This document shows positions 45,901 to 57,900 of a stretch of 64,000 bases of DNA, one piece after another. Both the position numbers and the translations under genes were made by a program. Source of the DNA: Dendrophyllia cribrosa (lineage: Eukaryota > Cnidaria > Anthozoa > Scleractinia > Dendrophylliidae). The notes under the pieces were generated by a model. That model saw nothing but the letters and a program-made list of their open reading frames with translations. It was not told where the DNA came from and did not search any database. Each line of letters starts with the position of its first letter. Position 1 is the first letter of the stretch. The stretch lies in assembly GCA_024195265.1 (NCBI GenBank), contig JAJLRJ010000001.1, positions 52,294,672 to 52,358,671 of the forward strand, in the 5' to 3' direction.

Positions 45901-48900
45901 TTCATTTGGTGCGGTTTCTCTGTATTTGTATCATGTATTTGGACCAGGGATAACCCTTGAAACATCAACTTTTGAATCTGTTTTGCAGTGACTAATTGCA
46001 GGGACACACAGTTCAGGTTGATATATCTTGTTTACATGATTATGGCCAGGAGCTTGCTTTATTGTCTTGTAATTGGACAAAACCATCGCCAAAAGTGATG
46101 GAAGCAAAGAAATATAAACTTAAAAGACAAAATACAACTAGAAAAGTCAAAATTTCACAAGAATGGCAAGATTGATTTCTCGACCGCCAGCAATAAATCA
46201 AATTTCAAGAACTGTAATCAGTCCACTTCAATCCTTGCAATAGACAAATTTGGCTAATGCATTGTTGTACCCAATTCAAACCTTCTGGGAATAAGATTCT
46301 TTGTTCACAATATTTCCATATAATTTCCATGTCAATGCTTCATTGATATCCATGAAATATGACGAACAAAGAGTTCTAATCCCAAAAGGTTTGAATTGGG
46401 TACAACAATGCGTTAGCCGAATTTGTCTATTGTGCACTTTATCTCCAAACTGCCACTTTTATTGAATCCTTTTATCCAACTAAGTTGTATATTATTGGTG
46501 GGTTTTGGTGATATAACGTGGAAATATGCTTGTGATATTTTGCTATTTTGGCAGGACAGTGTCCCTTTAAATTGTTGTGTTTTACTTCCTCACCAACAGC
46601 AGCATAGTTTCTTTAGAAAGTAACCCTTTTATCCTTCTTAATAAGCACCTCCCTTCAATACCAATAAGCACCTCTGTCCTGAACGTCTTATTAAAATGGA
46701 GGTTTCTAATAATTTTTGAAACTCATTGATAATTCATGATGAGAACACAAAGGAAATCACTTCTGTGAAAGAGGGGGGGGGATACTCGCCTTAATTTGCA
46801 TAGATTTTGGCGATTTATTTTTAAACCTTTGTTTTCACCGCTTTTAATGATCAGTTTGAGAAGCTGCATTGTATATCAAACACTTGAAAGAGTGTTTGAT
46901 CAAGTATCCAAAATGCATAGGAGAGGGGAGGATGTGAATGTTGTTTTGCATTCCAAGTTGGCCCGTAGGAGCCTTAGATACATGTATTTACACTGTAAAG
47001 CGATTATTGTCAAAACCAAGATAAGTGTCCTGGCCCCTGAGTCCCTTAATCTTGCCCTGGTGCAAAATCAGATTAAGACGTTAATTTCACCACTGATTAA
47101 TGTGCAAGTGAAATGCTCTTTTCCCATTATTGTTCTGTTGTCACAGCAGCGTCAATGTACATGGATCAAGGACAGCATGTTCTGATGGTGAGTATGAACA
47201 CTTTCAGTCCTCAATTCAATTTACAAATTCCCTAAATACTCTTCCAACTCATTATGTAAAGGTGTCTGAAGACTTTTGTACACTTGTAATAAACCATGGC
47301 TATACTCATGTAAGTAAGAATTCCCACACCTTTCTTTAAGTTCCCTTTTGAAAGACCAGGGGTCAGTTTAAAAAAACGTTTACAAGTGTAATTTACAAGT
47401 GTAGCCATTGTTTCAGAGGTTGAAAACAATAGCTACTCTTGTGAATATTACAAGTGTAAAAGTTTTATTAAATTGACCCCGGCATTTTTCAATCTTCTTA
47501 CTTCAATCCCAATGTTAATCTATGGAACAACTAACTTTAACAACAACTAACAACAAAGTTTCCTTTGTTTTTCTCACTTAATTGTATTCCTCTTTAGTTA
47601 ACTCTGTTTTTGATGTAGATATGTTGTGTATGTGATCGTTATCTCGTACCTGTCCCTGTCACTCTAATTTGATTGCTTAACTTTTAACTACATTGTCTAT
47701 ACATGTAAAGTTTCTTGGGAAGGCACCTCGCATAGAACTTCATATCCTATTCGTGCCTTTCCCTTTTGTCCATATTATTTTTGTAAGTTTGTGTGCAATA
47801 AAATTGATAAAAAAATAGGAGTTAACTATACTGTGTTCAAACCCAGGGTGAATTAGGAGTATTAGGGAGAGGGGGGAGGGTCTGGGTCTAGCTCATTTAC
47901 CTGCCTGGACTTTTTGGTTATTCAGAAGTTTATTGAGTCATTAGTTATTAGAAATTTATTTACCATATATATGCGTGATGGTTTAGCTCCCTTATTAATC
48001 TTATTACAATATATTACTGTTTTGTCATTAGATGTATCCACCAGGCTATTTACAAATGGAACAGGTAACTGGTTTTTTTTTATGAGAATAGTACATGTAC
48101 ATGTAGTTGTAACTGACCAATCATGAAGAATCAATGTAAAGTTATTGGCCAAGTTTTGTCTTCTGTACGGCAAGAACAGTGTTTTTTGTGTACACGATCA
48201 AGTCTCAACAGACTTGGTCAAACACTGGATGAGAAAATGATGACTAAATTGAGAAAATTTTAAGGAAAAGGTTCTCAAAAATTGAAAAATTAAAATACAT
48301 GTAATAATAAATCCCTCATTAATGGTAACTCGGTCAAACCATTAAATACACAATGTTACATGTAGGTGTATTACATCAATACAAAATATGTATATATACA
48401 AATGTATATATATATATATTTTCATCTAGACCTGCTATTAAAGTTTCTTGTTTTAAGGGCTGGTTCCCACTAGCCACGTAATCGGAAGCGGAGTCGGAGT
48501 CGGAAGCGTAAGGAGCCTTACGTTCTGGTGTAAATTAAAAACGGAGTCGCAATCGGAATCGGAAGCTCGACGGAATTGGAATCAGAAGGATAAGAAGGTT
48601 TCCTTTTTCTTCCGATTCCGCTTCTGTTTCTGTCGCTTACTATCCGCTTCCGTTGTTTTGATTCCACTAGATCGTAAGGTTCTTACGATTCCGATTCCGC
48701 TTACGATTCCGCTTACGTAGCTTACATCGCTAGTGGGAACCAAGCTTAAAGCAGCTTGTCTCATCAGATTTTGCTTTGTATTCTCCTTTCAGAGTTACCC
48801 TGATTGGGTACTTGGTTCAGCGCCTTTGATTTCAGCAGACCATGATCATCAACAGTTAAGATATGAAGGTTTGTAATTCAATTTGGTTTACCTGTCACTT

Positions 48901-51900
48901 TTCAAGCTTAGTACATTGTAGATAATCAGCTATACTAAGTGGAGAGAACCTTAACTACAAGTGGTTACTATGGAAGAGTTCCAAATGTCATATAATCGGT
49001 TTCTTGACTTCCTCGGCTATGATCTTTGGTCATGTGCATTCTGTTAATGGTTCCATCAAATTTTATGAGTCTCAACCACATTTGGTAAGTCAAAAGGTGG
49101 GGGGGGGGGGGGGGGGGGGGGAGGGGGGAGGGAGGGAGGGGGTTGGGTGAGCTGGGGTTGGTGGAGCAAAATGCTTAGGAGAGGGGGATGTGGGGGGGGG
49201 GGGTGGGGTATGAAGGTTGTTTTGTATTCATGAGTTGGCTTGTAGGAGCCTTCAATTTTACATGTACAGTAGGCTGTATACATATACTTTTAGTACTATT
49301 TTTGTCACACTATAGTAAATATAATAAAGATAACATTTGTTTTGTTTTCTTTTGTTTTATCGCAGATTTTGCCAGACATCCAGCAGAGGTGGATGAAAAT
49401 CATGAGCGGAGAAAGGTGCATGCCCAGGACATGTCAAGTCAGGACAATTCTGATGAAGATGACGAGGTTGCCCTTAGAGAGCAGCTTCTGAAATCCTTGG
49501 CAGTTAAAAGAAAAGCCAAACTGGATAGTGGGGTAATTATTATGACAGAGTCTCAGTCACTTTAAATATTGACACCCGCACATGTTGCTGTGAGCATTTT
49601 TGTAGAATAGAATAATGATTCTCGTCATCACTATCATCAGCATCATTGTAGTCATCATCACCATCATCATCAGATCACCATCATCACCAACATCACCGTC
49701 ATCATTTGTGTACATTAACATGTAACAGCCCGAAAGCATCATCAAACTGAAATTGTCTTTGTGCAAGTATTCCTAGATCTTCTAGTGGCTCTAAGATTGG
49801 GTGATCATCTAGAAATGACATAAACGAGTCTCATTTTCTTATCAATTCATAGTTTAAAAGTTCCTCCAACTTACATGTATTTCTTGCAAGATGATACTCA
49901 CGGTAAGTTAATAACAGGTGCCCTTGTCATCTCTTGATAAATAAAATAATTATGCTTTCAGGTAAATTTTTGAAGAATTCTATTTCTCCAAGAATTTGAT
50001 GGAAATCAGAGCTGGTGACATTTTTTGTCACAAAAAACTTGGTTGCATTGTTTTTTCTTTTAGAAGGAAGCAAAGTCTTCTACGAAAGGATCAGCCAGTG
50101 CAAGTCCACGCGTTCAATCACCAACTACATTGGCTAACAACAAAAAGCAGGAAAAGCAACAACAGATTTCTAAACAGGTATACACTGTTTAGACATTAAA
50201 TAATTACCATAAAATTCAATCTTGTTGGTGGAAAAAAGGGCACGTTGATGTTGTACAAGGTTTGATGTTTGCTTAGAATTCCATCAATTTAGGCAAACAT
50301 ATATATACTTGTTTTTATGTGACAAACTCTTTCAAATTATATTTTTTTACAAGACAACAAACACAAAGCATTGTTTTGTGAGTGATGACAAATGCATAAA
50401 GGTAAAATCTGGTCTCAGGTTAGATCAGTATTCAATCTAGGTTAAATGTGTACCCAGTATTTATTGTAGGTAAGCCACAACTAACCCCACCACAAAGCTA
50501 ACCCTAGTTAACTCTAACACAAAGCTACTTCTAACAGTATAACCATAACACCACTGGCTACATGTATTTTTGTGCTGGGGGTGATTATATTTATTTTTTA
50601 TTATTAAACTTTATTTAAGTGTCAATTTGTTTAGCCCATATGGACTAATTGGGGACACTATAATAATTATGATACAAGTTATCCTAAAAGGGTGACAGTT
50701 AGCTTTATGCTAGGGTTAGGGTCAGCTTACGTAGATTGAATTCTGGGTACACATTTAACCGATATTGAATACTGATTCAACCTGAGAACAGATTTCACCT
50801 GCAACATAATAAATTATGCCAGAAATGATACAATCTCAAAGAAAAAGTGAAAATGAACAAAAGTTCAAAAACAGCCCATTTTCAGCCAAGCCCTTAATAA
50901 AATTACAAGGTTGATTGTTCCTCTCCTAACTTTTAAGTTTGTGAACAAAATCCTAGTGTTACCATTCAGATAAAGGGTATAGAACAGTACAGTGTACTTT
51001 CTTTTTCCTTTGGTTTTCAATTTATGATGTCATTTTTACCGTACGAATAAGGGCACGAGAACACTCAAAATAGTTGTTGTGGTTCAATTTTTATTTTGGT
51101 TTGAAAATTTCAATCCAGTTCCTTTGTTTTAGACTATGGTAATGAATCTGAGACAAAGAGAAACAGAAATTAAACTGGTTTGAAAATTTTAAACCAAAGA
51201 AAAATTTGAACCACATAGTCCAGTCATTTTACGCGAAAAATATGCCTAACCCGGAACAAATTCCCACAGAAGAAATTTTTACGGTTTTCAACTCAGAATT
51301 TATTGCTTGATAACATTCTAAAAGTCCCCAAAAATCCCAGCATGGCAACATGCCGAAAAATGGGTTTTATTTAGGGCCGTTGACAAGCAATAATTCCACT
51401 GCATGGAAACGAGGCTGGCTACGGATCTTTTGAATTTCGTCTCAAAGTAGCTCTTCATAACGCCTAAAACTTCCCCAATCGAATCATTGTTGCTTTGTTT
51501 CATCATTTCATAAGAAAATAAAAGTTTATTGAATGTCTACGGGTATTTTATGTGTTTTTTATTTTGTTTGCGATGCACGATTCGTGAGATACAGAAAAGC
51601 GGGACCGACACGCAAAGCTGTTTTACATTACTGTTTTAAAATTTTTTTTAAATCAGTTTTTTACAGGTAGAAAATTAAATAAAACAATAATATCCCTTTG
51701 AAAATAGATAACATAAAAATAATTCTCGAGGAAGAAAGACCAGAAACCATTAAAAAGACACGACAAGTGAACACAGGCGTGGCGCGACTGATGTTACGAA
51801 ATGCATCACACGGATCTCATATTTCAATCACCGCCCGCCGCTACGCGCTAGTCCCTACTAGCTCACTACTTGGAAAGTTCTATTTCTTGAAACTTAAAAT

Positions 51901-54900
51901 ATTGTCCAGCCAGTCCTTTATTAAACAGGTAAGCGAATTATGATTTTATTGAATGACTTTGCGAGGTTTGCATCCCTCCGTGCAGTAATTGAGCTTTCTT
52001 AATTATTCATAATTGCTCTGAATAACAAAATAGGACAAGCATTGATTCAATTACTTCAATTCAATTCAATCAACCCTTTATTCAAAGTTGACTTTTCCCC
52101 ATCTCTCTCATCTTCAATTGTTGTTAGTGAAAAAAATGCGAGGAATTCGCACCTGAATAGTGAATATTCATAAGATTTGGAAGCGAAAATATAATAATAA
52201 TAGGGCGATCTTTGCTGACGTTATTGTTTACATTTTGTCTCATTAGCATACGAATTTACGTAGAGAAGACATTGTGCTAAATACAAATTGTCTTCAACAG
52301 TTGAAAGAGCTTGTTAAATTTAGTAATCTACCCAATTTTTAGCTCTTTGCATGTAATATTTAAGAAAATATAAGCTATCCAAAACTGTAAAATTGCTTGG
52401 TGGCAAAAGCGCTAATGAGCCCATACATTCTTTGTAGTCATGGAGATCGTAGATCTTCTTTAAGCATTCATAAAGGTTGAGCGCAGCGCGAATTGGGAGC
52501 TGCACCTTCAAGTACTCGCGCAGATGCTCCCTTACTTTGCAGCATCAGGCCATAATCTGTACACTAAGTGCGGACACCTGTACCTCCAGTCCATGTTGAG
52601 ATTGAAAGAGACATGCCCAGACATTTACCAACAGCTAGCATCTGGCTACCACGTAGTAAGGAGGAGCGACCCTTATGGGCAGGACTGTCAACCGATCTTG
52701 TAATTGAGCAGGTCCTCATGAGAAGCCTGAAGACGACGGGAGGCTTGACGCGTGGAAGCGGCATGACTGAAATACAACGACTCACCTGGTTGCTATCAAT
52801 GCCAGCATGTGCTGAAATGAACTCCGACATGCAAGAGTTGACAGGTGTCAAATACAACTCAAGTGAACAGAACAAGGATATGACCAACTCAAGAAAGGCG
52901 CGCGACATGAATGATACCCACCTTATCCTGAAGACACTTGCTGATGGCAGAAACCCGTTCGACCAGGAGCAAGTATTAAAAAACATTATGACGGGGGTGA
53001 ATGCGGAAGACACTATGGACGTAGATGAGGCTCGTGTCAAAGTGGAGAAGATTTTGTCTTCTATGATAGGGAAGACAGTGACCACGTATTCTTTCAAATG
53101 AAATGAACAATCTGTGACACTGGCAACAAAGTCGTCGATACGGATTGAAGACGAGAGAGTACATGCAGATCCTCAACTCTTATTCCAGCGACTTGTGATC
53201 GCTTGCATGAACGCCAACGACCTTGGAGATGTTTTCTCATATGAACTCTGTAGCTATCCAGCGGCGCTGTTTGAGACACCAGCGACCCTACGCCAAGGCC
53301 AAAAGGCGACGCTTGCAGATGCTCTAAGGGCAAAGCTATCAGCCATTGGTAAAGAAGGCGCTGTATGGAGGAAAACCTGGAGAAGGCCTCGACCGCATGC
53401 GGTACCAGCGGTATTACGAAAAAGTAGTGACCAGAGGCCGTCAGATACAGCCACAGAATCTACCTCTCACGTCTGACGCCGCCAAATACCATAGCTTCAG
53501 AGTGTTTTTGCAAATCAAACAATGCCAGGGTCTAGATGAGGGGATGCTACTGGAAGAATGGAGCTAGAGAATGAATGGCAGACAAGTACTCCCCGTCGCA
53601 ACTGACCGGCTGGCTGCTCCTCAAACTCTTCTAAAGATGATCCGCTGCAACTGTGCGACTGACTGCGCCACGGCAAGGTGTAGCTGCCGCAAATACGGGC
53701 TTGACTGTTCTCCGGCGTGTGGTTCGTGCCGTGGAACGGCGTGTACAAATAGCACTGCAGTTCTCGAGGAAAGTGATGACGAAGAGGATTGAGGATGGCC
53801 AAACTAGATAACTGTCAGGTTTTTTCTCACCAAAATAACAAAGTAAAAGTCCTTCGATTTCTCATAAGCCTAAGCCACAGTACTATGTATCGGCAAGTTA
53901 ATTCCGCGTGCGTTTTGAAATCGCGCCAAAGTGCAAACTTCATAGATGCTCGAGCAGAGAGATAAATGTTGTACATTTTCCATATTTTTATCCAAAAGAA
54001 TCGGTAATTGAAATAAAGGAATGTGTATCTATAGAATGCTTCTGATTTTATTGATATTTAGTCAGAAATTGGCATTTAAAGTGCAATAAAACAAGCACTT
54101 CCGGTTTCAGCCTCGTTCCCATGTCGCAGGAGAGCGCTTTCTAACGTTTTATCAAATTTCGCAATGTTGCCATGTTCGGATTTTTGGGGACTTTTAGTAT
54201 GTTGATTAGCACATTAATTCTGACATATTTCCGAAGAGAAAGCTTCTGTGGGAATTTGTTCCGGGTCGAACCCTAAAATGACTGGACTAACAGTATATGC
54301 AAGTTTATTAGACTGTAGTATACTAGTTTGACAGGTTAGGAAGTATAAGTTCACATGCTCAGGATGAGAGTTAAAACCTTGATGAGAAATGATGGCTTCC
54401 ATGTAATTAATGAGACATTACATGTACCAAGGATAAAATAATTCTCCAATTTTTAACAACCTTCTCCTCGCATGTATATGTTGTGGTTCACATTAAATCT
54501 TTGGTTTGAATTTTTCAAACCAGTTTCAATTTTTCAGTTTGGCCACTGGGGGGAAGTCACATAGTAGTCTGTGTTCATTTCGTAGGTATCATTTGTCGCA
54601 CCTCCCAAGCATGATCCAGTGGTAATAAAACTGGGTGAAGATTCAGACACTGAAGAGTCAGATGCATCAGATACTGAATGTTCTAAAAAGAAGGCAACCA
54701 GCAGCAAAGGAACAAGTGGCAGAGGGTTGTTTGGAGGACTGGAAATGATGATCAAGGAAGCTCGAAAGTCTGCAGAGGTAACAAGTGTTACATTTAATTG
54801 AATACCATCAAATGACATTTTTTACGACTATAATGATAAAACATTAAGGGCCATTTATTTAAACGAAGTTTAGATGGTGTTTAACAAAACTGCGGTCTAT

Positions 54901-57900
54901 CCCAATTTCAAGTAGGCATATAGCATGGACTAGAAAAAAAAAATTTCTCCTAAGAATATTAATAAACCAACTTATAATCAGGTATGGAGGTCCATTAATT
55001 TTCTTAAACTGCAGTCTATGTTAGACTTCATTTAAATAACCTGCCCTAAAAGGTCTTGGAATTAATAAAGTACAAACCTTGGGTTAGGCAAGGTGGGTGT
55101 CTGTGCCAAAGCAACATACATCTATGTGCTCTAAGTCTGAACAAGACTTAAGAAGGTTTCAAACATTTTTCAGGCTTCTAAAGTCAAACTTGGTCAGAAT
55201 GCAGCTCCAACACAAGCTGACACAGGGAATCCAACCAAAACAGACCTACCACCTATACCCAAGACGCCTGATGCAATGGACCATATGCCTGAGGAAATGA
55301 AAACTGAGTACAGAAAGCTGAAGGAGCAGTTAGCACTGCGTGAGAAAACCAGACAGCCACTCACTAATGTTAACCAGGAAAAAGGTTCGTGAATACTGTA
55401 ATGATCTTTACCTCACTCGAGGTAAACATCAATCACACCATAATCATGCCACCTTTTGTCATGGTCTGATCATGTGCGCAAGCGGGCAACAATGCACTGT
55501 TACTCTTTGATATAAAAAATGTTGCCCTCTTTCTCAAATGTTGCCCACTCATGGATGTTTGGTGGGAAACAGTTTGTTTGTTAGATGTCATGTGACCATG
55601 AATCAACTAATGAACGTGTGCATTGTATTGAGAAAAACTCCAGTTACAGCGTATATGACAAGTTTAAATCTTGTTTAGTTTAAAATAGGTTTAGAAAAAT
55701 ACCTCCTAACCACCCATAATATTTGGAGTGAAATCTTTACAAAAAGAATATTTATTGACTTTTATTACCATTCAAGGTAGTTTGAGTCATATCCATTTAA
55801 AAATGTTCAAGATAGAAGCTAAAAATGTAGTTAAACTAAACAACATTTAAACATGTTTTACTGTTGGTGTGAATGGGGCTTAAGACATTGATTATTGTAA
55901 TATTGTAATGTTGGGAGTAATTTCTATGATGTCTATAGGACTGTCTCGTACACACACTGTCAAGTACTTCTAATCTGTCCTAATTTTCCCTTCTCTAGAG
56001 GACAGTTCTCAAACAGTACCATCTGAAGATAAAGTGGAAAATGCTATGGAAGATGACAGTAGACACTTGAGAGAACTCCACAGTTATGTTACTGGGTGCG
56101 AAGAGAATCTGTCCAAACACAAGTAAGTTACAGCTTTACCCTTAAAGCTCCAGTGGTGGCAAGTGTCTAATTTATTCTTTTATTATTCGACTGTGATGTC
56201 ATTTTACCGTTTAAGGAAAAGAGAACATGCAAAATATCCTAGCATATTACACAGTAGATTGTTGTGTTACATCTTAGTGTCCCTGTATGAAGGCACAGAA
56301 GTTGTAATTATAAAAGGAATATCATTTGAATAATAAATCCCTTATTCAATGATTTAACAAATAATTACAGATGTATGTGCAGAGATTTTAAGCATTGCTA
56401 CTTCAGTATACACAACTCATAAAATATCCACTATATTATCTGTTAAAAAAAAAACATCAGAAAAGGTATACTGTATTTATTCTAGTAAACACCTAGGGCA
56501 TTTATTAAATTTTCCCATTTTCATGGTGGCGTTTATAAAAGAGGGGTGTTTATTGGAGAGGGGCATTTATTTCATTTCTCTGCAAAGACTTCTGGTTGGA
56601 ACACATCCATAAAATATGAAACTACAGTGTAGTTCTCATTTATGCACTGTATACATGTAGATTTCTTTGTTAGAGAAGGGCGTCTAGAGAGCTATTATTG
56701 AATTTAATCACTTTTTATCACTTTTTTTTTATTAGACAGGGGCATCTATCTGAGACTGGGTGTTTATTACATGTACATGTAGCAAAAAATTAATATGGTG
56801 TGTATAGTTAGAAACAAACAGTCATGTACATGTACAGGCCATGAGAATAAGGGAAACATTTACTCAAGATAAATAAAATTGTCCTGATGTCTGTGACAGT
56901 GTGTATTAGAGCATTCTGTCTTTTGTTGCAAAATCAGAAGTCAATGGTTACAGTGTAAGCTCCTTATTAGTTTCTGTTGAAACATTCCCCTTTTTTTTTC
57001 TCTTCCAGGAAATTCATCCAAAAAGACAGAGCAGCACTGGCTAAAATGCTGATTGAGCTAAAAGAAAAGAGTCACTCCCTTGAAGCCCAAGATGCAAATG
57101 TGCGCAAACTTCAGCAACAACTAGAGGCTGCGCAGAAAATTGCTCGTGCCAACAGAACACTTATAAGCAAGCTGAGTAATCAAGCAAAGGCAGTAAAGGA
57201 CAGAGTTGGCAAGAAACAGCTAGCAGCTAGTAATTTTGAAGAAGAACTTTTAAGAGCCAAAAGTATTCTCTCAGCAGTGAAAAGAAAACTGCCTGCTGTC
57301 GGAGATACGGGATCTGGCAGAAACAGTCCACGGTTGGACTCTTTGAATAGTGTGGGAAATGAAAATCAAAAATTTATGATCTCTTCTGTCACTGCTCAAG
57401 AGATAAAAAGCTCGCTTGATGCAAAGCTCAACAAACTATCCTCTTTGTCCAAACAAGAGAACAGAGAAAAGAGGAAGCTTGAAGGAAACAGTGATTCTTC
57501 AGAAGACTCTGTAAGTTGCCTACTTTAACTGTAGTGTGAAGGTAGCCATTGTAATGTTATACTGTATTTATAACCCAGGCTATAAGCTAACCTGAGCTGA
57601 CCCCTATTGGAGGCGCAGTGGTCTAGTGGTAAGCGTGTCGAACGGTCTCTGCCATCGTGTTGTTTCCTTAGATAAGAAACTTTATTCCACACTGTCTCTC
57701 CCCACCCAGGTGTAAAAATGGGTACTGGCGACAAAATGCTGGGAATAACTCTGCGATGGACTAGCATCCCATCCAGAGCGGAGTAGCAATATTCTTAGTT
57801 GCTTCCTGCTGCAGAAACTGGGTTAAGCTCCGGTTGGCCATCTGTGGCTCGTGTGCGACTTTACCTTACCTATAAGCTAACCCGGGCTATAAGCTAACCT

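Larger units (their letters stand above)
51216..54289 (+). mobile_element. 3.07-kb TIR element enclosing a cysteine-rich protein pseudogene
   Basis: The first about 200 bases and the last about 200 bases are inverted copies: TAGTCCAGTCATTTTA, CCCGGAACAAATTCCCACAG, AAAAGTCCCCAAAAATCC, CATGGCAACAT and GGAACGAGGCTG occur in the left arm and, complemented and in reverse order, in the right arm. The inside holds an R2 repeat (inverted) and the broken gene at 52490-53792. No canonical DDE transposase is recognised. No clear target duplication is seen at the ends. Confidence 0.7.

Noticed and set aside
49056..49283. Proline-rich minus-strand open frame
   Set aside because: It is the complement of the poly-G tract in ZFC3H1 intron 6.
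53571..53792. Separate small CXC-domain gene
   Set aside because: The frame continues upstream through a single TAG into the same protein family, so it is the end of the pseudogene, not an independent gene.
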